Shown: positions 53,044 through 60,906 of the stretch, piece after piece
How the letters are laid out: each line of letters starts with the position of its first letter
How positions within the stretch are numbered: position 1 is the first letter of the stretch
From: Capillimicrobium sp035565675
GTDB taxonomy: Bacteria > Actinomycetota > Thermoleophilia > Solirubrobacterales > Solirubrobacteraceae
Assembly (NCBI GenBank): GCA_035565675.1
Contig: DATMSA010000056.1
Coordinates: 1-64,000 of the forward strand
DNA length: 64,000 nucleotides
Direction of reading: 5' to 3'
Program-made: the position numbers and the translations under genes
The notes under the pieces: generated by a model
Seen by the model: only the letters and a program-made list of their open reading frames with translations
Told to the model about the DNA's origin: nothing
Databases searched by the model: none

Positions 53044-53703
53044 ATGTCCCAAGCCGCCAGCGCCCACGATCCCTGGGCCGACCCGCCGGATCCCATGCCC
53101 CGCCGCCGGCGCCGCGAGGCCGACTCGTGGGCCTCGGCCGAGGACCTCGAGGTGCTCGGCACCATCGGGGGACGCGAGCCCGGCGCCCGTCGCGGGGGCG
53201 GTCGCACGGCCGCTGACGGCGACACCGCCGACTGGATGGTGCTCACGCTCGAGCGCGACCCCGAGACCACGGGGGCGCCGCCCGCCGACGAGCCCGTGGT
53301 CGCGCTCGTCGAGGACGACCTGCCCGACGACGAGCGCCCCGCGATCGAGATCCCGCCCGGCGCGCCGCGCGCCCGCCGCCCGCTGCGCGCCGTCCAGGCC
53401 CCGCCCGTCGCCCAGGCGCGGGCGCAGGCCCCGGTCGACGAGCTCGCGCCCGTCGACGCCGCGCCGCCGGTCGCCCCGGCGCCCCGAGGGACGTCCGCCG
53501 CCGTCGACGGTCAGCGCCGCACGGTGGTCATCCGCGGCCAGGCCGCCGCACCGGCCCACCGACAGGCTGCCGGCGAGCGCCGCCGCCCGGCCCGCCGGCC
53601 CAGCGAGCGGGTCGCCCACCGGCCCGACCGCGTCGCCCTGTGGGCGTTCGGCCTTGGGCTGCTGCTGATCCTCGTCGCCGTCCTCAGCGCGCTCGGCGCC
53701 TGA
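53044..53703 (+). CDS. Disordered tail-anchored membrane protein under riboswitch control
   Basis: A 219-residue protein of unknown family. Residues 1-190 are Pro/Ala/Arg-rich and low-complexity; the C-terminal 20 residues form a single membrane helix (ALWAFGLGLLLILVAVLSAL). Such a tail anchor places the long disordered part in the cytosol or exterior depending on topology. Because a c-di-AMP riboswitch precedes it, a role in cell-wall or osmotic homeostasis is likely, as with riboswitch-controlled genes in other actinobacteria (mostly wall hydrolases), but this protein has no hydrolase domain. Confidence 0.65.
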   Translation: MSQAASAHDPWADPPDPMPRRRRREADSWASAEDLEVLGTIGGREPGARRGGGRTAADGDTADWMVLTLERDPETTGAPPADEPVVALVEDDLPDDERPAIEIPPGAPRARRPLRAVQAPPVAQARAQAPVDELAPVDAAPPVAPAPRGTSAAVDGQRRTVVIRGQAAAPAHRQAAGERRRPARRPSERVAHRPDRVALWAFGLGLLLILVAVLSALGA

Positions 53704-53836
53704 TCCGCGCGCACCGGGCCGGCCGCCGCCGCGCCAGCCCGCCCGCGAAGCTGCCCGCAAAGCCCGCCCGCCTCATGAAGCCTGCCTCCGGTGGGCTCGT
53801 CGCCGTGCCTTGCGCGCGACCGCGTCACCCGCTTAT

Positions 53837-53853
53837 CCTTACGAATCGTAAGG
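53837..53853. promoter_or_regulatory. Perfect palindrome, candidate HxlR operator
   Basis: CCTTACGA-A-TCGTAAGG, 17 bp and perfectly symmetrical, overlapping a TATCCT hexamer (53835-53840). It lies about 65 nt before the CMD protein start, whose operon includes a HxlR regulator. Confidence 0.6.
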
Positions 53854-53917
53854 TGGTGTCGTTGGTGAAGTGACCGCGCCCACCGCCCCTCGCACCCCGC
53901 TCCGAAGGGCCGTTTCG

Positions 53918-54481
53918 ATGAAGACCGCGATGAGCCGATTCCCCGTCCACGACGACCTCACGGCGCCCGAGGCGTCGCTGCCGGTGCTGCGCGGCGCGCT
54001 CTCCACCGCCGGGCAGCTCCCGAACTTCCTGGCCGTGCTCGCCGGCTCGCCCGCCGCCCTGCGCGGCTACGCGCGCTTCCGCAGCGAGCTGCGCCGCGGC
54101 ACGCTGCCGCTGACCACCCTCGAGCGGATCTCGCTCGCCGTCGCCGAGCACCACGGCTCCCAGCCCGGCATCGCGCTGCACGCGCGCACCGCCCGCAACG
54201 CCGGCCTGGGCATCGACGAGATCGCCCGCGCCCGCCACTTCGACTCCGAGGACCCGCGCGAGGCCGCGCTCCTGCGCCTCCTGCAGGCGCTCGTCACCCA
54301 GCCCGGGCCGCCGCCGATGCACCTGCACGAGGAGGCGCTCGAGTCCGACTGGACCTCCGAGCAGCTCCTGGAGGCGATCGCCTACGTCGCGCTGGAGACG
54401 TTCACGGCGATGGTGAACGTGGCCGGCAACATCCCCGTCGACGGCTCCGCCGAGGAGACCCGCCTGCTGCGCGCGGCGTAG
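53918..54481 (+). CDS. Cysteine-less CMD/AhpD-like protein
   Basis: A 187-residue carboxymuconolactone-decarboxylase-fold protein starting ATG at 53918 (an in-frame GTG at 53870 is possible). The helix that carries the AhpD CxxC and His reads VAEHHGSQPGIALHARTARN: both Cys are absent while the His remains. LTTLERISLAVAEHHG and AIAYVALETFTAMVNVAGNI fit the fold. It cannot act as a dithiol peroxidase. It is followed 11 nt later by a HxlR regulator. Confidence 0.8.
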   Translation: MKTAMSRFPVHDDLTAPEASLPVLRGALSTAGQLPNFLAVLAGSPAALRGYARFRSELRRGTLPLTTLERISLAVAEHHGSQPGIALHARTARNAGLGIDEIARARHFDSEDPREAALLRLLQALVTQPGPPPMHLHEEALESDWTSEQLLEAIAYVALETFTAMVNVAGNIPVDGSAEETRLLRAA

Positions 54482-54492
54482 GCTCTGGGGCG

Positions 54493-54852
54493 ATGGAACC
54501 CCAGACCGACGACGCGCGGTCGCAGGGCGCCGGTTGCTGTCCGCATCTGCACGAGGCCGTGGAGCTGATCGGCCGGCGCTGGACCGGCGCGATCATCGAG
54601 GTGCTGCGCCACGACGGTCCGCTGCGCTTCTCCGAGATCGTGCAGGCGATCCCCGGCCTGTCGGATCGCCTGTGCTCGGAGCGCATGAAGGAGCTCGAGG
54701 CGCGCGGCGTCGTCGAGCGCACCGTGCACCCCGGCCCGCCGGTGCGCGTCGAGTACGAGCTCACGCCGATGGGCCGGGCGCTCGGCCCGTCGCTCAGCGC
54801 CCTGCAGGACTGGGCGCACCGGTGGCTGGAACCGGCGCGCCCCGAGTCCTAG
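54493..54852 (+). CDS. HxlR-family transcriptional regulator
   Basis: A 119-residue winged-helix regulator: CPHLHEAVELIGRRWTGAII, GPLRFSEIVQAIPGLSDRLC, SERMKELEARGVVERTVHPG. A Cys pair near the N-terminus (GAGCCPHLH) and another Cys in the recognition region suggest redox sensing, as in several HxlR proteins. TAGGCT lies 8 nt before the ATG, so it may also be transcribed alone. It probably represses the CMD gene through the palindrome at 53837-53853. Convergent with the E2 gene. Confidence 0.88.
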   Translation: MEPQTDDARSQGAGCCPHLHEAVELIGRRWTGAIIEVLRHDGPLRFSEIVQAIPGLSDRLCSERMKELEARGVVERTVHPGPPVRVEYELTPMGRALGPSLSALQDWAHRWLEPARPES

Positions 54853-54858
54853 CTGCGT

Positions 54859-56193
54859 CTAGAAGGCGAGCTGCAGCGGGTTCTCGAGCAGCTCGCGGAT
54901 GCGGGCCAGGAACTGCGCCGCGTCGGCCCCGTACAGGATCCGGTGGTCGCAGGTGAGCGTGATCGTCATCGTGTGCCGCGCGACCAGCTCGCCGTCGCGC
55001 ACCACCGCGCGCGGCTCGATCGCCCCGACCGCGAGGATCGCCGCCTGCGGCACGTTGATCACGGCGGTGAAGTGCGTCACGCCGAACATGCCGAGGTTCG
55101 ACACCGTGAACGTGCCGCCCGACAGCTCCGGCGGGCGGATGGTGCCCTCGCGGACGCTGGCGGCCAGCTCGCGCGTGGTCCGCGCGATGTCGCCCAGCGA
55201 CCGCGTGTCGGCGTCGAACACCGTCGGGACGATCAGCGCGTCGTCGCCGGCCACGGCGACCCCGACGTTCACGCGCGAGTGCAGCTCGAAGCGGCCGTCC
55301 TTGTAGGAGCCGTTCGCGCGCGGGTACTCGCGCAGCGCCAGCGCGGACGCCTTGACGACCATGTCGTTGAACGACGGCACCGGCTGGCCCTCGGCGGCCG
55401 CGGCCTTGAGCTGCGCGCGCAGCTCGCGGGCGGCCTCCATGTCGACGTCGGTGGAGACCGTGAACTCGGGCACGGTCGCCTTCGACTCGGCCATGCGGCG
55501 GGCGATGACCTGCTGGGTGCGGTTGAGGTCCTCGTAGGTGATCTCGCCCTTGTTGGTCGCCGGCGCCTCGGCGGCCGCGGGAGCCGCTGCGGCGGCCGGA
55601 GCCGGCGCGACCGGGGCCGCCGCGGGCGCCTCGGGCGCCGCGGTCGCGCCGCGGCCCTCGAGCGCCGACATCACGTCGGCCTTCACGATGCGCCCGGCCG
55701 GGCCGCTGCCCGTGAGCTGGCGCAGGTCGAGGTCGTTCTCGCGCGCCAGCCGGCGGGCGATGGGGGAGGCCTTGACGCGCTCGCCGCCGCCGTTGCCGCC
55801 GGCGCCGTTCGTCGCGGCGCCGACGCCCGCGGGGACGCGGTCGGCCGCGGGCGCCTCGGCGGCGGCCGCGGGCGCGGACGCCGGGGCCGCGGCCACGGGC
55901 TCGGCCGCGGGCGATGCGGCACCGGCCGACGCGCCGTCGCCGTCGCCGCCACCGGCGGGCGCCGCCTCGCCGATCGTGGCGATCGTCGCGCCGATGGGCA
56001 GCGTCGCGCCCTCCTCGGCCACGATGTGCAGCGGACCGTCGGCGTCGGCCTCGTAGGCCATCGTCGCCTTGTCGGTCTCGATCTCGACGATCTCCTGTCC
56101 GCGCGTCACCTCGTCGCCGTCGGACACCATCCAGCGGAGGATCGTTCCCTCCTCCATCGAGTCCGACAGGCGGGGCATGACGACTTCAGGCAC
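54859..56193 (-). CDS. Dihydrolipoamide acyltransferase (E2), second complex
   Basis: A 444-residue E2 starting GTG at 56193. Lipoyl domain (Lys42 in ETDKATMAYEAD), a long Ala/Pro/Gly linker (about 80-150), the peripheral binding domain (VKASPIARRLARENDLDLRQ, GSGPAGRIVKADV), a second Ala/Pro linker, and the catalytic domain ending CDHRILYGADAAQFLARI, with Tyr in the same place as in the first E2. The catalytic domain is closely similar to that of the E2 at 1138-2331. The GTG overlaps the E1 beta stop by 8 nt, so the order is E1alpha-E1beta-E2. Confidence 0.93.
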   Translation of the reverse strand: MPEVVMPRLSDSMEEGTILRWMVSDGDEVTRGQEIVEIETDKATMAYEADADGPLHIVAEEGATLPIGATIATIGEAAPAGGGDGDGASAGAASPAAEPVAAAPASAPAAAAEAPAADRVPAGVGAATNGAGGNGGGERVKASPIARRLARENDLDLRQLTGSGPAGRIVKADVMSALEGRGATAAPEAPAAAPVAPAPAAAAAPAAAEAPATNKGEITYEDLNRTQQVIARRMAESKATVPEFTVSTDVDMEAARELRAQLKAAAAEGQPVPSFNDMVVKASALALREYPRANGSYKDGRFELHSRVNVGVAVAGDDALIVPTVFDADTRSLGDIARTTRELAASVREGTIRPPELSGGTFTVSNLGMFGVTHFTAVINVPQAAILAVGAIEPRAVVRDGELVARHTMTITLTCDHRILYGADAAQFLARIRELLENPLQLAF

Positions 56194-57196
56194 CACAGAC
56201 CTCCAGGGCGGCAGCGAGGATCTTCTCCTCGTGGGGAAGGGCAGCGTCCTCGAGCGACTTCGCATACGGCATCGGCACCTCGGCCATGCCGACACGCCCG
56301 ACGGGCGCGTCGAGGTCGTCGAAGCAGGCGAGCGAGATCCGGCTGGCCACCTCGGCGGTCACGCCGTAGGAGGCCCAGCCCTCCTCGACGCAGAGCGCGC
56401 GGTTGGTCTTGGCCACCGACGCGGCGACCGTCTCCATGTCCAGCGGGCGCAGCGAGCGCAGGTCGACGACCTCGGCGGAGATGCCGTGGTCGGCCTGGAG
56501 CTTCTCGGCCACGTGCAGGCAGCGGGTCACCGCGAACGTGTGGGCGACCATCGTCAGGTCGCTGCCCTCGCGGGCGATCGCGGCGCGTCCGATCTCCACG
56601 GCGCCGTCGACGGACGTGTCGACCTCGCCCTTGGCCTTGTAGAGCTGCAGGTTCTCGATCACCAGCACGGGGTCATCATCGCGGATCGCGCTCTTGAGCA
56701 GCCCGCGGGCGTCGGCGGGCGTCGCGGGGGCGACGACCTTCAGGCCGGGAACGTGCGCGAACCAGCCCTCGAACGACTGCGAGTGCTGGGCGGTGAGCTG
56801 GTTGCCGGCGCCGTTGGGCGTGCGGATCACCAGCGGGCAGCCGACCTTGCCGCCGAACATGTAGCGGACCTTCGCGGCGTGGTTCACGACCTGGTCCATC
56901 GCGACCAGGATGAAGTTGATCGTCATGATCTCCACGACCGGGCGCTGGCCGGACATGGCCGCGCCGACCGCGGCGCCGACGAACCCCTCCTCGGAGATCG
57001 GGGTCTCCATGATCCGCTCGGGCCCGAAGTCGTCGTAGAGGCCCGCGGTGACCTTGTAGGAGCCCTGGAAGACGCCGATCTCCTCGCCCATCAGGAAGAC
57101 GGACGGGTCGCGCTCCAGCTCCTCGCGCAGCGCGAGGCGCAGGGCCTCGCGGTAGGTCATGGTCTCGATGCCGGTCTCCGTCGTCGCCATCGTCAC
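56186..57196 (-). CDS. Pyruvate-dehydrogenase-type E1 component, beta subunit
   Basis: A 336-residue E1 beta with the GEEIGVFQGSYKVTAGLYDD, ISEEGFVGAAVGAAMSGQRP and GVTAEVASRISLACFDDLDA blocks. The GTG at 57196 overlaps the E1 alpha stop (GTGA); an ATG two codons later is an alternative. Compared with the copy at 2354-3346, it is closer to bacterial pyruvate dehydrogenase E1 beta. No E3 is in the operon. Confidence 0.92.
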   Translation of the reverse strand: MTMATTETGIETMTYREALRLALREELERDPSVFLMGEEIGVFQGSYKVTAGLYDDFGPERIMETPISEEGFVGAAVGAAMSGQRPVVEIMTINFILVAMDQVVNHAAKVRYMFGGKVGCPLVIRTPNGAGNQLTAQHSQSFEGWFAHVPGLKVVAPATPADARGLLKSAIRDDDPVLVIENLQLYKAKGEVDTSVDGAVEIGRAAIAREGSDLTMVAHTFAVTRCLHVAEKLQADHGISAEVVDLRSLRPLDMETVAASVAKTNRALCVEEGWASYGVTAEVASRISLACFDDLDAPVGRVGMAEVPMPYAKSLEDAALPHEEKILAAALEVCGA

Positions 57197-58320
57197 GCCG
57201 CCTGCTCGAGCTGGGCGAGGACGGCGGCCTCACCGGCGGGCGAGCCGGGGCCCATGCGGCTGAACTGGCGGCCGGTGTCCGGGTCGCCGTAGACGAACTC
57301 GGCCAGCGTGGACGGGTCGGGCATCGGGCTGGCCTCGGCGAAGGCGACGGCCTCGTCGACCTCGCGCTGGGCGTCGCGCTCGATCTCGTCGAGCTCCTCG
57401 TTCGTCGCGCCGGCGGCGATCAGCTTCTCGGTGACCATCGCGATCGGGTCGCGCTTCTCGGCCCACTCGGCGACCTCCTCCTTGGTGCGGTAGGCGGTGC
57501 CGGCGTCGGCGACCGAGTGCCCGCGCAGGCGGTAGGTCATGACCTCCAGGACGGCGGGCTGGCGCTCGGTGCGCGCGCGCTCGAGCAGCGCGTACGTCGC
57601 CTGGTGGGTGGCCTCGACGTCCTGGCCGTCGACGCGCTCGCCGGGCATGCGGAACGCGGCGGCGCGCTTGTAGATCTCGGGCTCGGCGTTGGACTGCTCG
57701 ACGCTCGTGCCCATCCCGTAGCCGTTGTTGAAGACGGCGAACACGACCGGCAGCTTCCAGACCGCGGCCAGGTTCAGCGCCTCGTGCCAGGCGCCCATGT
57801 TCACGGCGCCGTCGCCCAGCTCGCACAGCACGGCGAGCTCCTTGCCCTCCTTCACGCCCGCCAGCGCCATGCCGGCGGCGATCGGGAGCTGGCCGGCGAC
57901 GATGCCCCAGCCGCCGAAGTAGTTGTGCGCGGGGTCGAGCAGGTGCATCGAGCCGCCGCGACCGGCGGCGCAGCCGTCCTGGCGGCCGAAGAGCTCGGCC
58001 ATCACGGTGGTGGCGGGGACGCCCTTGGCGAGCGCGAGGCCATGGGAGCGGTAGGAGGACAGCAGCAGGTCCTCGGGGCCCATCGCGGCGACGGCGCCGA
58101 CGGTGGCCGCCTCCTGGCCGATCGCCAGGTGGCAGTAGCCGCCGATGCGCGCGCGCTTGTACTGGCGCTCGGACTCCTGCTCGAACAGCCGGATCAAGGT
58201 CATCTGGCGAAGCGCCGCTCGCAGATCGAGCGGCTCGGCTACGTGACCGCCCGCGGGAGGCACCGCTTCAGGACGGCGTCCGGTGCGGGCGGCTTGCGAG
58301 CGACGACGAGTTGTGGCCAT
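57193..58320 (-). CDS. Pyruvate-dehydrogenase-type E1 component, alpha subunit
   Basis: A 375-residue E1 alpha starting ATG at 58320. The ThDP motif is GDGAVNMGAWHEALNLAAVW ending FNNGYGMGT. SYRSHGLALAKGVP and RGGSMHLLDPAHNYFGGWGI are typical of pyruvate dehydrogenase E1 alpha. It heads the E1alpha-E1beta-E2 operon, divergent from a GntR regulator with a perfect palindrome between them, so expression probably responds to a pyruvate- or organic-acid-type signal. Confidence 0.93.
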   Translation of the reverse strand: MATTRRRSQAARTGRRPEAVPPAGGHVAEPLDLRAALRQMTLIRLFEQESERQYKRARIGGYCHLAIGQEAATVGAVAAMGPEDLLLSSYRSHGLALAKGVPATTVMAELFGRQDGCAAGRGGSMHLLDPAHNYFGGWGIVAGQLPIAAGMALAGVKEGKELAVLCELGDGAVNMGAWHEALNLAAVWKLPVVFAVFNNGYGMGTSVEQSNAEPEIYKRAAAFRMPGERVDGQDVEATHQATYALLERARTERQPAVLEVMTYRLRGHSVADAGTAYRTKEEVAEWAEKRDPIAMVTEKLIAAGATNEELDEIERDAQREVDEAVAFAEASPMPDPSTLAEFVYGDPDTGRQFSRMGPGSPAGEAAVLAQLEQAA

Positions 58321-58359
58321 GTACGGCAACCTCTCTCCGGGGAGTGGGTCGGACGGCTA

Positions 58360-58387
58360 TTGTATCCACGGACTGGCGTGGATACAA
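58360..58387. promoter_or_regulatory. Perfect inverted repeat, candidate GntR operator
   Basis: TTGTATCCACG and CGTGGATACAA, 11-bp arms with 6-nt spacer. It lies between the divergent E1 alpha (ATG 58320) and GntR (ATG 58412) starts, 25 nt before the latter. It is AT-richer than its surroundings. Confidence 0.7.
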
Positions 58388-58411
58388 CCAAATGATGGAG
58401 AATCCCGAGCC

Positions 58412-59122
58412 ATGGAGAAGTCCACCGCGGAGCGGCAGAACGTCGACCTGGTCCACGACCGGCTGAGATCGGCGATCCTGCGCGGCGAGTTCGCTCCGGG
58501 CGAGGAGCTCCAGCAGGTCCCGCTCGCCGAGCAGCTCGGCGTCAGCCGCACGCCGCTGCGCGAGGCCTTCCGGCTCCTGCAGCGCGAAGGGCTGCTGGAG
58601 GCCAGCCCGAACCGCTCGTACCGGGTCACCGCGTTCTCGGCTGAGGATCTCGAAGAGCTCTATGTCACCTTCTTGCCCCTCCAGGCGGTTGCCATTCGCC
58701 TGACGATCCCGCGTCTCACCCCCGAGGACATCGGCGCGATGCACGGCGACCTGGCGCAGATGGACCACTTCGCGGCCAGCCACGACTTCGACGCCTGGGA
58801 GCGCCCGCACCGCGCCTTCCACGGGCGGCTCGTCCAGCACGCCGGCCGCCGCGTCGTCGAGCTGCTCGACCAGCTCTCCGACCACGCCGGGCGCTATCGC
58901 CGCGTGTACCTGGAGGGCACGTCCTACGGCTTCGACGCCGCCGCCGTCGAGCACCGCGCGATCCTCGACGCGGTCGCCGCCGGCGACGCCGACCTCGCGG
59001 CCGCGCGCCTGGCCCAGCACCTCGCGCACACCGCCTTCGACGTGCTCGGCATGGCCGCCGAGTCGCACGGCCCCGACGCGCTGCGCACCGCGCTCGCCGT
59101 CGCCGAGCGCCCGCTGAGCTGA
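58412..59122 (+). CDS. GntR-family (FCD) transcriptional regulator
   Basis: A 236-residue FadR/FCD-type regulator. The winged helix (VHDRLRSAILRGEFAPGEEL, LAEQLGVSRTPLREAFRLLQ) is at residues 10-75. The FCD domain has metal-ligand His candidates in RAFHGRLVQHAG and VEHRAILDAV. FCD regulators of the PdhR type sense pyruvate or other acids, which fits the divergent pyruvate-dehydrogenase-type operon. Confidence 0.9.
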   Translation: MEKSTAERQNVDLVHDRLRSAILRGEFAPGEELQQVPLAEQLGVSRTPLREAFRLLQREGLLEASPNRSYRVTAFSAEDLEELYVTFLPLQAVAIRLTIPRLTPEDIGAMHGDLAQMDHFAASHDFDAWERPHRAFHGRLVQHAGRRVVELLDQLSDHAGRYRRVYLEGTSYGFDAAAVEHRAILDAVAAGDADLAAARLAQHLAHTAFDVLGMAAESHGPDALRTALAVAERPLS

Positions 59123-59200
59123 CCGGGCGCGGGAGGACCGCCGGTCCAGGCCGGCTTCGCCATGCCGTCCACCGGCCCGTGGACTAGGCTCCCGCGGGCC

Positions 59201-60538
59201 ATGCCCGACCAGCCCAAGACCGCCGACGACGTCAAGGCCCTCGTCCAGGAGCACCGCATCCGCTTCATCCGGCTGTGGTTCACGGACATCCTCGGGCAGC
59301 TCAAGTCGTTCTCGATCGGCAGCGACGAGCTCGACGACGCCTTCGAGAACGGCATGGGCTTCGACGGCTCGTCGATCACCGGCTTCAACGCGATCGAGGA
59401 GTCCGACATGGTCGCGGTGCCGGACGCGTCCACGTTCGCGATCCTGCCGTGGCGGCCCCAGGAGCAGGGGGTCGCGCGCATCTTCTGCGACATCCACACG
59501 CCCGAGGGCACCCCGTACGAGGGCGATCCGCGCCAGGTGCTGCGCCGCGCGCTGCAGCGCGCCGAGCGGATGGGCTACGACGTCTTCAACGTCGGGCCCG
59601 AGCTGGAGTACTTCCTGTTCAAGGACAACAAGGGCACCGAGGTCCTCGACAACGGCGGGTACTTCGACCTGACGACGCTCGACGCCGGCTCCGACGTGCG
59701 CCGCGAGACCGTCCTCGCGCTCGAGCAGCTCGGCATCCACGTCGAGTACTCCCACCACGAGTCCGGCCCGTCGCAGCACGAGGTCGACATGCGCTACGCC
59801 CCGGCGCTGAAGATGGCCGACGACTGCATGACGTACCGCATCACGGTCAAGGAGATCGCGATGAAGTACGGCTGGCATGCGACGTTCATGCCCAAGCCGC
59901 TGTACAACGAGAACGGCTCGGGCATGCACACCCACCAGTCGCTGTTCGCCGGCGGGCGCAACGCCTTCTACGACCCCGACGACCAGTACTTCCTGTCCGA
60001 CGCGGGCAAGGCGTTCATCGCCGGCCAGCTCAAGCACGCGCGCGAGATCTGCTCGATCTTCGCCCAGTGGGTCAACTCCTACAAGCGCCTGGTCCCCGGC
60101 TACGAGGCGCCCGTCTACGTGGCGTGGTCGCGGCGCAACCGCAGCGCGCTCGTCCGCGTGCCGCTCTACCACCCGGGCCACGAGAACTCGACCCGCATGG
60201 AGCTGCGCTGCCCCGACCCGGCGTGCAACCCGTACTTGACGTTCGCGGCGCTCCTGCAGGCCGGCCTGGAGGGCATCGAGAAGGGCTACGAGCTGCCGGA
60301 GCCGATGGAGAAGAACCTCTACCACCTGGCGCCCGACGACCGGAAGCGGCTCGGGATCGAGCAGCTCCCGGAGACGCTCGGCGAGGCGATCGAGATCACC
60401 GCCGAGTCGGAGCTCGTCCTGCGCACGCTCGGCGAGCACATGTTCAACCGCTACGTCGAGATCAAGCGCCAGGAGTGGGAGGACTACCGCGTGCAGGTCA
60501 CGCCGTGGGAGCTCGACCGCTACCTGCCGGTGCTCTGA
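59201..60538 (+). CDS. glnA: Glutamine synthetase type I
   Basis: A 445-residue GlnA, making glutamine from glutamate, ammonia and ATP. Blocks: GFDGSSITGFNAIEESDMV, PELEYFLF, GPSQHEVDMRYAPALKMAD, TFMPKPLYNENGSGMHTHQS, and the glutamate flap region RRNRSALVRVPLYHPG. The short length, about 445 residues, suggests the GSI-alpha form (feedback-inhibited) rather than the adenylylated GSI-beta. A TAGGCT hexamer at 59185-59190 lies 10 nt before the ATG. Confidence 0.96.
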   Translation: MPDQPKTADDVKALVQEHRIRFIRLWFTDILGQLKSFSIGSDELDDAFENGMGFDGSSITGFNAIEESDMVAVPDASTFAILPWRPQEQGVARIFCDIHTPEGTPYEGDPRQVLRRALQRAERMGYDVFNVGPELEYFLFKDNKGTEVLDNGGYFDLTTLDAGSDVRRETVLALEQLGIHVEYSHHESGPSQHEVDMRYAPALKMADDCMTYRITVKEIAMKYGWHATFMPKPLYNENGSGMHTHQSLFAGGRNAFYDPDDQYFLSDAGKAFIAGQLKHAREICSIFAQWVNSYKRLVPGYEAPVYVAWSRRNRSALVRVPLYHPGHENSTRMELRCPDPACNPYLTFAALLQAGLEGIEKGYELPEPMEKNLYHLAPDDRKRLGIEQLPETLGEAIEITAESELVLRTLGEHMFNRYVEIKRQEWEDYRVQVTPWELDRYLPVL

Positions 60539-60540
60539 GG

Positions 60541-60906
60541 CTGGGCGTCGCCCACCACCTCGGGTGGGCGGTGGCGGTCACGGCGACCGCCGGCCATCGC
60601 GTCGTCGACCGCCGGCGCATCGAGCTGGTCGAGCCCGGCCTGCCGGCGATGCCGATCCACCACCAGGACGGCCGCCGTCTCGACGACGCCGAGATGGCCG
60701 ACCTCGTCGCGCGCGTGCGCGCCTCGGCCCGGCGCGTGGGCGGAGCGGCGCTCGACGAGCTCGCGGCCGCGCTGCCGGCGCCGGTCGCGTCGCTGTCGGT
60801 GCGCGACTGGCCGGACGACTTCCCGACCGACCTCGCCGTCCTGCGCCGCCCGCCGTGGACGCGCGACCACCGCCTCGCCCTGGCGGCCGCGGTCACGGCT
60901 CCCTGA
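60541..60906 (+). CDS. Small conserved hypothetical protein after glnA
   Basis: About 121 residues. GHRVVDRRRIELVEPGLPAM, PIHHQDGR and APVASLSVRDWPDDFPTDLA look like a real but unnamed actinobacterial family. The start is uncertain: CTG at 60541 would preserve a plausible VAHHLGWAVAVTA start, whereas a GTG at 60571 lies right after a strong hairpin (60549-60570). The stop overlaps the convergent MMPL gene by 14 nt. Function unknown. Confidence 0.5.
   Translation: MGVAHHLGWAVAVTATAGHRVVDRRRIELVEPGLPAMPIHHQDGRRLDDAEMADLVARVRASARRVGGAALDELAAALPAPVASLSVRDWPDDFPTDLAVLRRPPWTRDHRLALAAAVTAP

Noticed and set aside
60549..60570. Hairpin after glnA as a firm terminator
   Set aside because: It may lie inside the next coding frame and lacks a T-run, so the assignment would be arbitrary.
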